Source: Shewanella sp. MTB7
GTDB lineage: Bacteria; Pseudomonadota; Gammaproteobacteria; Enterobacterales; Shewanellaceae
Assembly: GCF_027571385.1 (NCBI RefSeq)
Contig: NZ_CP085636.1
Location: 2,356,001-2,420,000 of the forward strand
Reading direction: 5' to 3'
Length of the DNA: 64,000 bases
The notes beneath the pieces were generated by a model that saw only the letters and a list, made by a program, of their open reading frames with translations, was not told the origin of the DNA and searched no databases. A program made the translations under genes and the position numbers. Position 1 is the stretch's first letter; the number at the start of each line of letters is the position of its first letter. Positions 38,190-48,982 of this stretch are shown here, in pieces.

Positions 38190-39704
38190 ATGTGTGGTAT
38201 TGTCGGAATAGTTGGTCAAACTTCGGTTAATCAGCCAATTTATGATGCACTAACTGTACTCCAGCATCGCGGCCAAGATGCAGCTGGTATCGTGACTGTT
38301 GATGGAAATGCGTTTAGATTACGTAAGGCCAATGGTTTGGTAAAAGATGTATTCGAAGCTAAGCATATGCAGCGCCTTCAGGGGAATGCAGGTATAGGAC
38401 ATGTTCGTTATCCTACCGCCGGCAGCTCGAGTGCTTCAGAAGCTCAGCCTTTCTATGTCAATTCTCCATTTGGGATATCATTGGCCCACAATGGTAATTT
38501 AACTAATACCGTTGAACTGCATGAGCGTTTAATTAAACAGCGTCGGCATGTCAATACGACTTCAGATTCTGAAGTCTTACTTAATTTATTAGCCGATGAG
38601 ATCCAACAGTGTAAGGGTGAGAATCTAAGCGCTGAAGAGGTATTTGACGCTGTTGCAAAAGTACACTCATTGATCCGCGGTGCATATGCGGTTACCGCTT
38701 TGATCATAGGTCAAGGTCTGGTTGCTTTTCGTGATCCTTTTGGGATCCGCCCTTTAGTACTTGGTAAACAAGAAACTGAAAATGGCACCGAATATATGAT
38801 CGCCTCAGAGAGCGTCGCTATAGATGCTGTTGGTTTTGAGTTGATGCGTGATGTGGCACCTGGTGAAGCGATTTATATTACACTTGATGGGCAGCTCTTT
38901 ACTCAGCAATGCGCTAAAACACCGAGTTATGCACCTTGCCTGTTTGAGTTTGTCTATTTTGCTCGTCCGGATTCCACTATTGATAAAGTATCAGTGTATG
39001 GCAGTCGAGTTAATATGGGCGCTAAACTGGGTGCTAAAATTAAGCGTGAGTGGGAAGATCATGATATTGATGTGGTTATTCCGATCCCGGAAACCTCATG
39101 TGATACAGCGCTTGAAATTGCGCGCCACTTAGAACTTCCTTATCGTCAAGGTTTCGTTAAAAACCGTTATATTGGCCGTACTTTTATTATGCCTGGACAG
39201 CAGGAGCGTAAAAAGTCGGTACGTCGTAAGCTTAATGCCATTGGGGTTGAGTTTAAGGGCAAAAATGTATTATTGGTTGACGATTCCGTGGTACGAGGGA
39301 CGACCTCAGAACAGATCATTGAGATGGCTCGTGAAGCGGGAGCTAAAAAGGTGTACTTTGCTTCGGCTGCGCCTGAGATCCGCTTCCCGAATGTCTATGG
39401 CATTGATATGCCAACAGCCAGTGAGTTAATTGCACATGGCCGGGATGTGGATGAGATCAGCAAGATGATTGGTGCTGATGGGATGATCTTCCAAGATCTT
39501 GAAGATCTTGTTGAAGCTGTTCGTATGGAAAACCCTGAGATAAAGCGTTTTGAAACTTCTGTCTTTGATGGTAACTACATCACTAACGATGTCGATCAGG
39601 CATATCTTGACCACATTACTCAATTGCGAAATGATGATGCAAAAGCCAATAGAAATCAAGATATAGGTACTAATCTAGAGCTGCATAATGTGTGTCATCC
39701 TTAA
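38190..39704 (+). CDS. purF: Amidophosphoribosyltransferase PurF
   Basis: The 504-residue enzyme begins [10 protein letters not shown], where the Cys after the start Met is the glutaminase nucleophile. HRGQDAAGI and the PRPP-binding segment [20 protein letters not shown] are intact. It catalyses the first step of purine synthesis, from PRPP and glutamine. A GAGGAAG ribosome site precedes the ATG. The N-terminal propeptide found in some homologues is absent, as in E. coli. Confidence 0.97.
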   Translation: MCGIVGIVGQTSVNQPIYDALTVLQHRGQDAAGIVTVDGNAFRLRKANGLVKDVFEAKHMQRLQGNAGIGHVRYPTAGSSSASEAQPFYVNSPFGISLAHNGNLTNTVELHERLIKQRRHVNTTSDSEVLLNLLADEIQQCKGENLSAEEVFDAVAKVHSLIRGAYAVTALIIGQGLVAFRDPFGIRPLVLGKQETENGTEYMIASESVAIDAVGFELMRDVAPGEAIYITLDGQLFTQQCAKTPSYAPCLFEFVYFARPDSTIDKVSVYGSRVNMGAKLGAKIKREWEDHDIDVVIPIPETSCDTALEIARHLELPYRQGFVKNRYIGRTFIMPGQQERKKSVRRKLNAIGVEFKGKNVLLVDDSVVRGTTSEQIIEMAREAGAKKVYFASAAPEIRFPNVYGIDMPTASELIAHGRDVDEISKMIGADGMIFQDLEDLVEAVRMENPEIKRFETSVFDGNYITNDVDQAYLDHITQLRNDDAKANRNQDIGTNLELHNVCHP

Positions 39705-39774
39705 AGAGATAACGCCTTAATTACGCTTAGTCATTACGTATCGTGTTATATAGACAGGTATGATACAAGCCTAA

Positions 39775-39807
39775 ACCGACCTTTATCTATTTTGGGGTCG
39801 GTTTTTT
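39775..39807. terminator. Terminator between purF and the convergent hybrid kinase gene
   Basis: ACCGACC and GGTCGGT form a seven-base stem with a 14-base loop, followed by T6. It serves purF. Confidence 0.8.
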
Positions 39808-39839
39808 CTTGTCTGCCGGATTCAACATTCAAGGATTTC

Positions 39840-42800
39840 TTATCTGGTTAACTTTCTAGTGAGTGTTTTGGCTTGTTCGAAATCGAAATTTTCAATGGCT
39901 CTCTTTAGGCTTTCGAAATCGACCTGACTATTTTGTAGGGAGAGTTTTACCCTGAGTATCTCCTCTAAAGCTTGGGTATCGTAGTTATCTATCATTTCCA
40001 ATAAGGTTGTTAATGGTAAATTTTCTTGTTCTTGATTAGCCTCATCATCTAGTGGTTGTGGATCATCTACATGATTATTTATTTTTGTGGTATCAATATG
40101 TTTTTTCAATGTTTGTAAGTGTTCGATGACGATATCGACTTTCAGCTCTTCAGGATAAATATTATTGTTGAGGGAATCTTCCATCTCTTTGGCCATGTCA
40201 CAAAGCGTTATAGCTGCAAGGTTTGCAGCTGCCCCACGTAGTGAGTGCGCCGTGCGTGTGGCTGTTTCAATATCTTTAATGATCATTGCCTGTTTAAGGT
40301 TAATCATGGCCTCTATCTGAGATATGATAAAGTGTTCTAAAATCTCCCAGTACTTAGTACTATTCCCTCCGATCCTTGAGATGCCTAAAACAGTGTCAAC
40401 GCCTGGCATATCTTCCATTTTTAACTCAATATCACTTTTCTGATCTTCGACAATATCTTTTTTGTTTATCATCGCTTGTATACTAACAATCGTCGTCTCG
40501 GAGGGGATTGAATTGGCTCCGAGAATATACTCTCTTAGCTTTGTTTTAAGGATGTTGAAGTCAATAGGCTTGCCAATGTGGTCGTTCATACCAGCCTTTT
40601 TACAGTTTTGAACATCGCTATCCATTGCATTTGCTGTCATAGCGACGATAGGTAAGTTGTCATAGTCTGGATTTTTCCGAATATTTTCTGTCGCTGTAAT
40701 GCCATCCATTATAGGCATTTGCATATCCATTAATACGAGATCAAATTTTTTGTCGCCCAATCTGTCTAGGGCTTCTTGTCCATTGTTTGCTATCGTGATT
40801 TCAACATTAAATGGTTCCATCATACCTATAGCTACTTCTTGATTGGTTTCGTTATCTTCAACAAGTAACAGAGACTTACCACTTAAATCTAACCTTGTTT
40901 CCTCGACATTTATATTTTTACTATGATCTGTAAGCCCAAGACTTTCGATACCATATGCTCCCATCACGGAATCGAAAAGGATTGAAGGGTTTACGGGTTT
41001 GATGATGATGCCATCGAGTAAATGCTCAATATCCTCTGTCATGCCAACTTCACGACCGTAGGCTGTAACCAGTATAACTTTTGGTTGCTTTATGAGGTCC
41101 ATTGCTCTGATCCTTTTAATGGTTTCTATCCCATTAATGCCGGGCATGTTCCAATCCATAAAGACTAATTCATAAGGACAAATATTTTCAGTTTCTATTG
41201 CTGAGAGTGCTTCTTGGCCATTACTGACGGCTGAAGGAGAAAACTTCATCATGGTTAGCAGGTTTACCAATATATCCCTAGCGACATCATTGTCATCAAC
41301 GACAAGCACAGGCTTACCAACTAAGTCTTTAATTGGTTGATAATTGTTCTTCATTTTTGCATCTTGCAACTCACAATCTAAGGTAAAGGAGAAGGTTGAG
41401 CCTTGGTTTGCTTCACTGGTCACCCAGATCTTGCCCCCCATAATTTCGACTAAGCGTTTAGAGATTGTGAGTCCTAGGCCTGTGCCTCCATATTTGCGCG
41501 TGATAGAGGCATCGGCTTGGGAGAAAGACTTAAATAACTTATCTTGTTGTTCCTGTGATAAACCTATGCCTGAGTCGCGAATATCGAATTGAAGATTCAA
41601 GGTATCTTCTGTTTGATTAAGGAGTTTAACGCCAACCACTACCTCACCAGACTCTGTAAATTTAATGGCATTACCACATAAGTTGATCAATATCTGGCCA
41701 ATGCGTAATGGGTCACCGACTAGGGCTAGTGAAATATGAGGGTCGATATCAAATAGAAACTCTAATCCTTTCTCTTCAGCTTTGACGGCGATGATATTGG
41801 TGAGGTTATCCAACACTTCATCCAGTCTAAAGTCTACATTCTCGGTAACCAATTTCCCGGCTTCCATTTTTGAAAAATCTAAAATGTCGTTGATTATTCC
41901 TAGTAACGATTTGGCAGCCATATCAATTTTACTGACGAAGCCACGCTGTTTGGGGTTTAGATCTGAATTGAGCGCTAAATGGGACATGCCAATAATGGCG
42001 TTCATAGGTGTACGAATTTCATGACTCATATTTGCAAGGAAATCGCCCTTAGCTTTACTGACTTCATCGGCAGCTTCTTTTGCTTTCCTTAGCTCTATTT
42101 CCATTTGTTTACGTTCAGTGACGTCGAGTAATAAGCCAACAACACCATTAGGAACGCCATTGGTAGAGAAGAACGTGGCCTCGTAGACCATGACATCTCT
42201 TGGTTCTCCATTGGCATTCAATAAACGTGCTTCATAGTCTAGTGAGCCGATATTTTGCAGAAGATTTGCTCTTGAATCCTCAAATTGTTGTGCGGTTTTG
42301 GCTTCAAAGATATCTTTTGGTGTATGACCTATGATGTCAGCTTCAAATAAACCAAAAAATGAGGTGAAACTTTCGTTGACCCCTATGTATTCACTATCAA
42401 CGTTGCGGTAGTACATCGGATTAGGAATAGCATCTAAAATTTGGCGGTTGAGTTCCAATTGTTCGACAACTTTGAGCTCTGTTTTCCTCTGTATCTCAAG
42501 ATTACGGGTAAGTTGTACGCCAATTGCGAGATCATCGATCACATCCAGAACCCAGTGTTCAACTGTGTCGTCAAGCGGTGCTAACGTGCCTATTTCTAGC
42601 AAGCCAACGGAAGATTGATTAACGACTAGGGGAAAGTAGTGCATTTCGGCTAAAGACAAGTTATTGCCATTAAGTAATATAGAGTACTTGTCCTTTAAAT
42701 TTTTAAAACGACGATATTTCTGTCCATAGAGTATGCTTTTATGGGTTGAATCATTGTTTACATAAGAGGTTGGAGAGTCTGCGCTGTAACCAATGCCAGC

Positions 42801-43850
42801 GACTCTTTTTAAGGTTTCATCATCCAACACATATATGCCTATTAGCGGTAGGTTCAATTTTGAGATCAAAAATTGATTAACATCTTTACCTAATGACTCA
42901 GTATTTTCTTGTCCTCGTAGCACTACACTAAAATCTTTTAATAGTGAATTTCGTTGCAGTTGTCCCGCAACATTTTTAAGCACTTGGTTTAATGCTTTAT
43001 TGAACTCGCCCATCTCACCTTTAGTTTTTTCATCTAATGCAAAATTAAAATTATTATCAGCGACATGATCGATTACCGTCTTTTGCATATTTTTAAGAGG
43101 ATGGATGTAAAGGTGCCACTGTAATATAAAAAAGCAGATGGTGCTGGTAATGAAAAGTCCTAAACTTAGCAATTGCATAGAGTAGATATACATTCCACTA
43201 TGGACCTCCTCTACAAGATCTGCGCGAACACGTTCGTTTAGTGCTCGGCTAGCAAGGCCTATCATTGTAATGACTTTAGAGCTGTCACTTAGGTACTGAA
43301 CCCCTAATAATTGTGTCATGACATAGGAACTGGCATTGGGATTGTCGGTAAACCGTTTAAGGGCTCGACGTTCAGTCGCTGCGAGTTCGTTGGCTTTTTG
43401 CAATGCTAGACTCAGTTGGGTTAATTCGTAATCCCGTACCCCAATTTTGTTCATCTTATCTATTATGGGGAAGCTATCATTTGAGGCTACGTTCTCTAAT
43501 TCAATCAGTTCAAATTCAGGGTCTAGAATTTTTTCCCAGTAGGTCAGTGAAGTCCCGTTGGGTAAAGCGGATGTGCCATTGCGGCTTGCCATTATTTGTT
43601 CGAACAGATAATACCAACGTTCATTGCCTGTTAGGGCGTAAAGTTTGGCAAATGCCGTTTGTTGATTGGTACTCATTCTTAGATCATGAAGTAGATCATT
43701 GGTGGTATTTAAACGGGTGAAATCTTCGATGAGATTCTCTCTGTTCTTCTGATTATAAAACGTCAGGACTATGCAGATGAATAGGCTGACAGTCATCAGT
43801 AAAAGTAAAGCTCTGGATGTATAACTGAGATGAACTTTCGTTAAAGGCAT
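39840..43850 (-). CDS. Hybrid sensor kinase with GAF-like, PAS, HisKA, HATPase, two REC and Hpt domains
   Basis: The 1336-residue membrane protein has one helix near residues 13-30 and another near 225-245 enclosing a helical periplasmic domain, then HAMP, a GAF-like region, PAS (near 485-600), HisKA with [19 protein letters not shown], HATPase with [12 protein letters not shown], two receivers (phospho-Asp in [11 protein letters not shown] and [11 protein letters not shown]) and an Hpt domain ([12 protein letters not shown]). Phosphate can pass His-Asp-His-Asp. It is divergent from an HD-GYP response regulator about 167 bases away, which is the likely final receiver. Confidence 0.93.
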   Translation of the reverse strand: MPLTKVHLSYTSRALLLLMTVSLFICIVLTFYNQKNRENLIEDFTRLNTTNDLLHDLRMSTNQQTAFAKLYALTGNERWYYLFEQIMASRNGTSALPNGTSLTYWEKILDPEFELIELENVASNDSFPIIDKMNKIGVRDYELTQLSLALQKANELAATERRALKRFTDNPNASSYVMTQLLGVQYLSDSSKVITMIGLASRALNERVRADLVEEVHSGMYIYSMQLLSLGLFITSTICFFILQWHLYIHPLKNMQKTVIDHVADNNFNFALDEKTKGEMGEFNKALNQVLKNVAGQLQRNSLLKDFSVVLRGQENTESLGKDVNQFLISKLNLPLIGIYVLDDETLKRVAGIGYSADSPTSYVNNDSTHKSILYGQKYRRFKNLKDKYSILLNGNNLSLAEMHYFPLVVNQSSVGLLEIGTLAPLDDTVEHWVLDVIDDLAIGVQLTRNLEIQRKTELKVVEQLELNRQILDAIPNPMYYRNVDSEYIGVNESFTSFFGLFEADIIGHTPKDIFEAKTAQQFEDSRANLLQNIGSLDYEARLLNANGEPRDVMVYEATFFSTNGVPNGVVGLLLDVTERKQMEIELRKAKEAADEVSKAKGDFLANMSHEIRTPMNAIIGMSHLALNSDLNPKQRGFVSKIDMAAKSLLGIINDILDFSKMEAGKLVTENVDFRLDEVLDNLTNIIAVKAEEKGLEFLFDIDPHISLALVGDPLRIGQILINLCGNAIKFTESGEVVVGVKLLNQTEDTLNLQFDIRDSGIGLSQEQQDKLFKSFSQADASITRKYGGTGLGLTISKRLVEIMGGKIWVTSEANQGSTFSFTLDCELQDAKMKNNYQPIKDLVGKPVLVVDDNDVARDILVNLLTMMKFSPSAVSNGQEALSAIETENICPYELVFMDWNMPGINGIETIKRIRAMDLIKQPKVILVTAYGREVGMTEDIEHLLDGIIIKPVNPSILFDSVMGAYGIESLGLTDHSKNINVEETRLDLSGKSLLLVEDNETNQEVAIGMMEPFNVEITIANNGQEALDRLGDKKFDLVLMDMQMPIMDGITATENIRKNPDYDNLPIVAMTANAMDSDVQNCKKAGMNDHIGKPIDFNILKTKLREYILGANSIPSETTIVSIQAMINKKDIVEDQKSDIELKMEDMPGVDTVLGISRIGGNSTKYWEILEHFIISQIEAMINLKQAMIIKDIETATRTAHSLRGAAANLAAITLCDMAKEMEDSLNNNIYPEELKVDIVIEHLQTLKKHIDTTKINNHVDDPQPLDDEANQEQENLPLTTLLEMIDNYDTQALEEILRVKLSLQNSQVDFESLKRAIENFDFEQAKTLTRKLTR

Positions 43851-44017
43851 TAACCTAAACTCCTGTGTAACTTAGCGGGTGTCACTATTTTCTTGTTTAA
43901 CGACTTTGCTTTGCTGTTAAGTAAAGAGTAAAAAAATGACACACTTTTTTTTCGGTACAATATTTATTTTAGACTTATAATTTAAATAGGCTTGTTTAAT
44001 TGTCCAATGGAACCGAA

Positions 44018-45133
44018 ATGACTTTAATAAGTAGCGAATTTTCTACTGAGATAAGTAAGCAAACAGTATTAATTGTTGACGATACCCCCGATAACCTGAC
44101 GCTACTGCATGAGCTTTTAAAGGATGTGTATCATGTCAAAGCCGCTGTAAATGGTGCTATTGCCTTGAATATAATCAGTAAAGGTGGCATCGATATCATA
44201 CTATTAGATGTGATGATGCCTGTTATGGATGGTTATGAAGTTTGTCGACGAGTTAAAGGAGACGCTGGCCTCAGCGACATCCCCATTATTTTTTTGACGG
44301 CAAAAACCAGTATTAATGATGAAACCATGGGCTTTGATCTGGGAGCTGCCGACTACCTGAGTAAACCCATTAGCCCGCCTTTACTATTGGCGCGTGTTAA
44401 AACTCATCTGCAGATAAAAGCATCCAAAGATTTCCTGAAAAATCAGAACGCTTTTCTTGAAATAGAAGTCGAGCGACGTACACAGGAAGTGGTTAATATT
44501 CAAAATGTAACCATCACAGCGATGGCTAATTTGGCAGAGACTAGGGATCCTGATACTGGTTTTCATATTAAACGAACACAAATATACATGAAGTTACTTG
44601 CGACCCAGCTCGGTACGAAGGAGAAGTATAGTGAGATAATGACTTCCACTTATATTGAACGGCTATTTACCTCTGCTCCTTTACACGATATCGGTAAAGT
44701 TGGGATCACAGACAATATTTTGTTGAAACCAGGTAAATTGACTCGAGAGGAGTTTGAGGTGATGAAAACTCATGCTTATCTAGGATTTAAGTCTCTAGAG
44801 ACGGCAGAAAAGCATATGGAACAATCAGATACCTTTTTACATATCGCCAAGGACATCGCTCACCATCACCATGAGAAGTGGGATGGTTCTGGTTATCCAG
44901 ATGGCTTAGTTGGAGAAGATATCCCTTTGAGTGCCCGTATGATGGCGATAGCCGATGTGTATGATGCCCTTATTAGTAAACGAGTTTATAAAGATGCCAT
45001 GACTCATGAAACCGCTTTAGATATTATAAAAGAGGGTAGGGGAAATCATTTTGATCCTGAATTGATTGATGCTTTTTTAGAGGTTGAAGCTGATTTCTTT
45101 AATATAGCATCTAAATACAAAGATGATGATTAG
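44018..45133 (+). CDS. HD-GYP response regulator (c-di-GMP phosphodiesterase)
   Basis: The product has 371 residues from ATG 44018; a TTG six codons earlier is less likely. The receiver domain has TVLIVDDTPDNLTLL and phospho-Asp in IILLDVMMPVMDGYE. The HD-GYP domain shows HDIGKVGI, HHHEKWDGSGYPDGL and the following DVYDALISKRVYK, all intact. Such proteins hydrolyse c-di-GMP when phosphorylated. It is divergent from the large hybrid kinase, its probable phosphate donor. Confidence 0.92.
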   Translation: MTLISSEFSTEISKQTVLIVDDTPDNLTLLHELLKDVYHVKAAVNGAIALNIISKGGIDIILLDVMMPVMDGYEVCRRVKGDAGLSDIPIIFLTAKTSINDETMGFDLGAADYLSKPISPPLLLARVKTHLQIKASKDFLKNQNAFLEIEVERRTQEVVNIQNVTITAMANLAETRDPDTGFHIKRTQIYMKLLATQLGTKEKYSEIMTSTYIERLFTSAPLHDIGKVGITDNILLKPGKLTREEFEVMKTHAYLGFKSLETAEKHMEQSDTFLHIAKDIAHHHHEKWDGSGYPDGLVGEDIPLSARMMAIADVYDALISKRVYKDAMTHETALDIIKEGRGNHFDPELIDAFLEVEADFFNIASKYKDDD

Positions 45134-45218
45134 AGCCATATCGTGAATCCACTCCTTTTTGAATCAGGTAAAAGCATATTCATTTATACCGATTGCATCG
45201 GGAATAAGCTTTATGCCA

Positions 45219-45485
45219 TCAAGCCAAATTCACGCACCAGACTAACATCCAAATAGCAAATAGTAGGGTCATCGCCCCTCGGTTCAGTCTGTGGCCCATG
45301 CTTAATCCTATTAAAGTACTGATGCAAGTTAACGTGATCTGCAAAGTGAGCAGTAACATAAGCTCAAATATTTTATCCTCTATTATCAAAGGTAAAATAA
45401 GTAAGGCGATTGCCGTGACGAACAGAAAATGATAGAGCAGTAACTGGTCTAGGCTACTGCTTGACGTTGGTTTGATTGCTAACAT
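45219..45485 (-). CDS. Small membrane protein, unknown
   Basis: The 88-residue product starts at ATG 45485 with GAGG six bases upstream. It has three hydrophobic segments: LLLYHFLFVTAIALLILPLI, a second around LLTLQITLTCISTLIGLSM, and a third near the end (AMTLLFAIWMLVWCVN). I recognise no family. A Fur-box-like palindrome lies about 50 bases upstream, so it may be an iron-responsive gene. Confidence 0.7.
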   Translation of the reverse strand: MLAIKPTSSSSLDQLLLYHFLFVTAIALLILPLIIEDKIFELMLLLTLQITLTCISTLIGLSMGHRLNRGAMTLLFAIWMLVWCVNLA

Positions 45486-45533
45486 GAGAGTCCTCAATTT
45501 ATCTATTTCGATGACAGAGATAATACATTTAAA

Positions 45534-45548
45534 TGAGAATGATTCTCA
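45534..45548. promoter_or_regulatory. Fur-box-like 7-1-7 palindrome
   Basis: TGAGAATGATTCTCA is a perfect 7-1-7 inverted repeat and matches the core TGATAATGATTATCA of gammaproteobacterial Fur sites at all but two positions. It lies between the minus-strand membrane protein gene and topB, with AT-rich flanks, at a distance that fits the promoter of the membrane protein gene. Confidence 0.7.
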
Positions 45549-45642
45549 AATGAATTTACATTAAATGTTTCTGATTATTGCAGCTACTGCAAGTTTGCGC
45601 TAAAGTTACTGGTAATTTATACAGTGTTCGGTGTTTCATCTT

Positions 45643-47658
45643 ATGATCCTCTATATCGCAGAAAAACCCTCCCTTGGTCGAGCCATTGCCGACGTTTTAC
45701 CTAAACCTCATAAAAAAGGGGACGGGTATATTATTGCTGCTAATGGAGATTGTGTTTCCTGGTGTATTGGTCACCTTCTTGAACAAGCCGAACCAGACGC
45801 CTATGATCCTGAATTTAAATCTTGGAAGTTTGAACATCTGCCTATTATTCCGCAAAATTGGAAGATGAAAGCTAAGCCCAAAACCCGTTCACAACTCACA
45901 ATATTAAAAGGGTTAGTCAAACAAGCATCACAGCTAGTTAATGCAGGGGATCCCGATCGTGAGGGACAGCTTTTGGTTGACGAGGTGATTGCACATTTTG
46001 GTGTGAAAGGAGATAAATTACATCAGACTCAACGCTTATTGATCAGTGACTTGAATCCACAGGCGGTGAAACGAGCCCTAGGTCAAATGCGCAGTAACCG
46101 AGAATTTATCCCCTTATCGACATCTGCTTTAGCTCGCTCAAGAGCTGATTGGCTCTATGGACTTAATATGACGCGAGCGTACACGATTCAAGGACGTAAA
46201 GTGGGTTATCAAGGGGTATTGTCTGTGGGTCGTGTGCAAACCCCGCTGCTTGGGTTAGTAGTTCGTCGAGATGAAGAGATAGCAAACTTTGTCTCTAAAC
46301 CTTTCTATGAAGTATTGGCAAACCTTAGTACTGATAAAAGTGAGCACTTTAAGGCGAAGTGGCAACCAAGTGACGCATGTCAGGCCTATATGGATGAAGA
46401 GGGAAGAGTTGTATTTAAAGGGTTAGCACAGAACGTAGTGGGCCGGATCACTGAGCAAGTGGCTTGGGTGATTGGTCTTGAAAGTAAAGATAAGAAACAG
46501 AATCCGCCTCTGCCTTATAATTTATCGTCATTGCAGATTGATGGTGCTAAGCGTTTTAGTATGAGTGCAAAAGAGGTGCTTGATACCTGTCAGTCGCTCT
46601 ATGAAAAGCATAAGCTGATCACTTATCCAAGATCCGATAGCCGTTATTTGCCAGCAGAGCAGTTCGCCATGGCGCCTTCTGTCGTTAAGGCAGTATTAAA
46701 TGGAGCTAGTGAGCTAGTTATTGGACCCGATCAGCCCGATTTAAAGATGAAGTCTAAGGCGTGGAACGATAAGAAAGTTGATGCTCATCACGCTATTATC
46801 CCAACAGAAAAAACGGCGAATTTGGCAGGGTTAAGTCAGAGGGAGAGACAGATTTACTTGCAGATCGCCCGCCAATATCTTAGCCAGTTTTATGCCCCTT
46901 ATCTCTATCATGAAACTCAGGTTGAAATTGAGATCGCTGGTGGCAAGTTCAAAACTAAAGCGAAACAGGAAAAAGCATTAGGGTGGAAACAGCTTTTCTC
47001 TCGACAGGAGTCACAGCAAGAAGCAAAATTAACGGCTTCCAATGATGGGAATGATGATTCAGAAACACTGCAACAGTTACCATTACTTGTGAAGGGCCAA
47101 CAGTTGCATTCAGGTCAAGGTGAGTTAGTTGAGAAGCAAACTCAGGCTCCTAAGCACTTTAACGATGCAACACTGCTCAGTGCTATGACAGGAATTAACC
47201 GTTATGTTACGGATCCGGAGGTTAGGAAAATTTTAAGAGATACTGATGGCTTAGGAACTGAGGCGACAAGAGCGGGAATTATTGAACTCTTGTTTAAGCG
47301 AAATTATTTGGTTAGAACTGGCAAGTTGATTATTGCGACTGATGTAGGTAAGGGCTTAATCAATAGCCTCCCTTTGAGTGCCACAACTCCCGATATGACG
47401 GCGTTATGGGAGAGTAATCTAGATGCCATCAGTCGTAAAGAAGCCAAATATTTAAATTTCATGACTCCCTTACTCGAAACATTATCAGCATTGATTGTCC
47501 AAGCTGGTTCACAGTTACCCTCTGCTTTACAGGGAGTAACGGCACCTACTAACAGTTTTAAGAAAAAACGTTATACGAAATCATCAAGCGCTAAGTTGAC
47601 AGGTGGGTCGACAAGAGCCAAGGCAAAGCCCGCCACTAAAAAGCCTGCAAGGGGTTAA
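45643..47658 (+). CDS. topB: DNA topoisomerase III
   Basis: The 671-residue type IA topoisomerase starts MILYIAEKPSLGRAIADVL (Toprim Glu) with NAGDPDREGQLLVDEV carrying the DxD-type acidic pair. The catalytic Tyr is in KLITYPRSDSRYLP near residue 330. The lysine-rich end (SSSAKLTGG to KKPARG) replaces a zinc-finger tail, as in E. coli TopB. It decatenates and relaxes single-stranded regions of DNA. An in-frame GTG 12 bases upstream is a less likely start. Confidence 0.95.
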   Translation: MILYIAEKPSLGRAIADVLPKPHKKGDGYIIAANGDCVSWCIGHLLEQAEPDAYDPEFKSWKFEHLPIIPQNWKMKAKPKTRSQLTILKGLVKQASQLVNAGDPDREGQLLVDEVIAHFGVKGDKLHQTQRLLISDLNPQAVKRALGQMRSNREFIPLSTSALARSRADWLYGLNMTRAYTIQGRKVGYQGVLSVGRVQTPLLGLVVRRDEEIANFVSKPFYEVLANLSTDKSEHFKAKWQPSDACQAYMDEEGRVVFKGLAQNVVGRITEQVAWVIGLESKDKKQNPPLPYNLSSLQIDGAKRFSMSAKEVLDTCQSLYEKHKLITYPRSDSRYLPAEQFAMAPSVVKAVLNGASELVIGPDQPDLKMKSKAWNDKKVDAHHAIIPTEKTANLAGLSQRERQIYLQIARQYLSQFYAPYLYHETQVEIEIAGGKFKTKAKQEKALGWKQLFSRQESQQEAKLTASNDGNDDSETLQQLPLLVKGQQLHSGQGELVEKQTQAPKHFNDATLLSAMTGINRYVTDPEVRKILRDTDGLGTEATRAGIIELLFKRNYLVRTGKLIIATDVGKGLINSLPLSATTPDMTALWESNLDAISRKEAKYLNFMTPLLETLSALIVQAGSQLPSALQGVTAPTNSFKKKRYTKSSSAKLTGGSTRAKAKPATKKPARG

Positions 47659-47701
47659 TTCAAGCTTCTGTGAACTCGTTTATTGTTAGCGGATGAAAAG
47701 G

Positions 47702-47767
47702 TTAGCAGAGTCCTAGTTTTTTCATCTTGCTTTTAAGTGTATTGGGATTGATGTCTAGCAGTTCTGC
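47702..47767 (-). pseudogene. Tail of a sigma-54-type (Fis-like HTH) regulator
   Basis: A 21-codon minus-strand fragment reads AELLDINPNTLKSKMKKLGL before a Cys and a stop. This is the recognition-helix end of NtrC-type activators (consensus like AAxLLGIxPxTLxSRMKKLGI). The rest of the gene is missing; the frame ends at a stop where the lyase relic begins, which marks a deletion junction near 47767. Confidence 0.5.
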
Positions 47768-48500
47768 TTAAGGAAGCCACATCTGAAATCTTAGCCGATC
47801 TGGATGGTAGCTACTTATAGGCGCTTAATGGAGAGGAGCCATTTAGTTATCGAACAACGGCTTATACGATAGCGGCGGCTAAAGATGCCCTGACAGATTT
47901 TGGGAACGTAATTGAGATACAGTCAATAACTCAGACGATAACCCAGCTGTAGTGATGGGAGCTGGTAGTGAGTTTGCGCAATACTCTCAAGTTGAAAAGT
48001 ATCTGGTTGAAAGTAAAGGTGGGGTCTTCTCGACCACCAATGTTGAACCTCTGCCAATGGCGTTGGCGACTCAACAGCTGAGTATCGCTTTGACTCACCT
48101 GTCCCATAACAGCGCAGTGCGTACGATTCACCTTTCAGATGATCACTTTACTCAGTTGCCGCGATTTTTGAGTGCGCCGGGTAATAAGGGTCATGCATTC
48201 GGTGCTATTCAGAAGACCTTTGTGGATATGCAGGTGCGAAATAAACAACGAGTGGATCCTGTCTCATTCGATGGTATTGCTATCGCTGGAAATATCGAAG
48301 ATACCCTTACAAACCTTAAATTGGCATCTAATAACCTGATCCAGATATTGGATAACATTAATGTGATGTATGGCTTAGAGTTGCTTCATTCAACTCAGGC
48401 CATGTACGATGCGTACCGTGAAAAGGTCCCTTTTGTCAATATCGATCGTGCTTTCACGCCGGATATCAAGGCGTCTCATCAGTTCATCATGAACTATTAA
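47767..48500 (+). pseudogene. Aromatic amino acid lyase (HAL/PAL/TAL family), 3' relic
   Basis: The C-terminal half of a MIO-dependent lyase can be read with three lesions: loss of the 5' half including the Ala-Ser-Gly active loop, a TAG at 47818-47820 after DGSYL, and a frameshift near 47940 where QSITQT should continue DDNPAVVMGAGSEF. The remaining frame runs from MMGAGSEFAQYS to a stop at 48500 and includes LPRFLSAPGNKGHAFGAIQ and DPVSFDGIAIAGNIEDT, typical of the family. These enzymes remove ammonia from His, Tyr or Phe. It cannot be functional. Confidence 0.8.
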
Positions 48501-48563
48501 GCCGCACATTTAGATTTAATAGATATCAAGGGGGATCCGTCCCCCATAAAACAGGATTGTAAG

Positions 48564-48791
48564 ATGTTTAAAAATTTATCGACTTTTTCACTGACACTGT
48601 TTATCGCCTGTGTCCTGATTATCCCAGCGGCCAATGCAATGAAGTTAAAAGAGTATCATCAAGAGATCATGACAGGTGACGGTGCTAAGGTGGATTGCGT
48701 GGCTTGTAGTTGCTGTCATCAGGAGCATAAGGAGAGTGTGGTTTACTGTAATCAGTGTCATGAGTTTGAATATCCGAAGATGAAACGTTAA
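48564..48791 (+). CDS. Short periplasmic two-heme cytochrome c, possibly shortened from a tetraheme form
   Basis: The 75-residue protein has a Sec signal (cut near ANAMK), a KLKEYHQEIMTGDGAKVDC segment and two CXXCH motifs, CSCCH and CNQCH. The spacing and wording CCHQEHKESVVYCNQCHEF resemble hemes 3 and 4 of the tetraheme domain of flavocytochrome c fumarate reductases and their partner cytochromes. The CVACSCCH run could be the join left by an internal deletion that removed hemes 1 and 2. It lies 63 bases after the lyase relic. It may be a working diheme protein or a decayed one. Confidence 0.65.
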   Translation: MFKNLSTFSLTLFIACVLIIPAANAMKLKEYHQEIMTGDGAKVDCVACSCCHQEHKESVVYCNQCHEFEYPKMKR

Positions 48792-48827
48792 CGGTGACGT
48801 TGTTTTCAAACTGTTAATCTAGAAATG

Positions 48828-48863
48828 CCGGATTCAAAGGGAAGCTTTTGAATCCGGATTTTT
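48828..48863 (+). terminator. Rho-independent terminator after the cytochrome gene
   Basis: CCGGATTCAAA and TTTGAATCCGG make an 11-base perfect stem with an eight-base loop, followed by ATTTTT. Confidence 0.88.
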
Positions 48864-48982
48864 AGAGGAATTTTCCACGGGTTTGGTTAACCTGGTTGTA
48901 AAGGAGTGTAAAACTCTTTGAACAAATACTAAACCTCACTATGTTATGAGAATACTCATAAATTTGAGATAGAGAGGGATGG

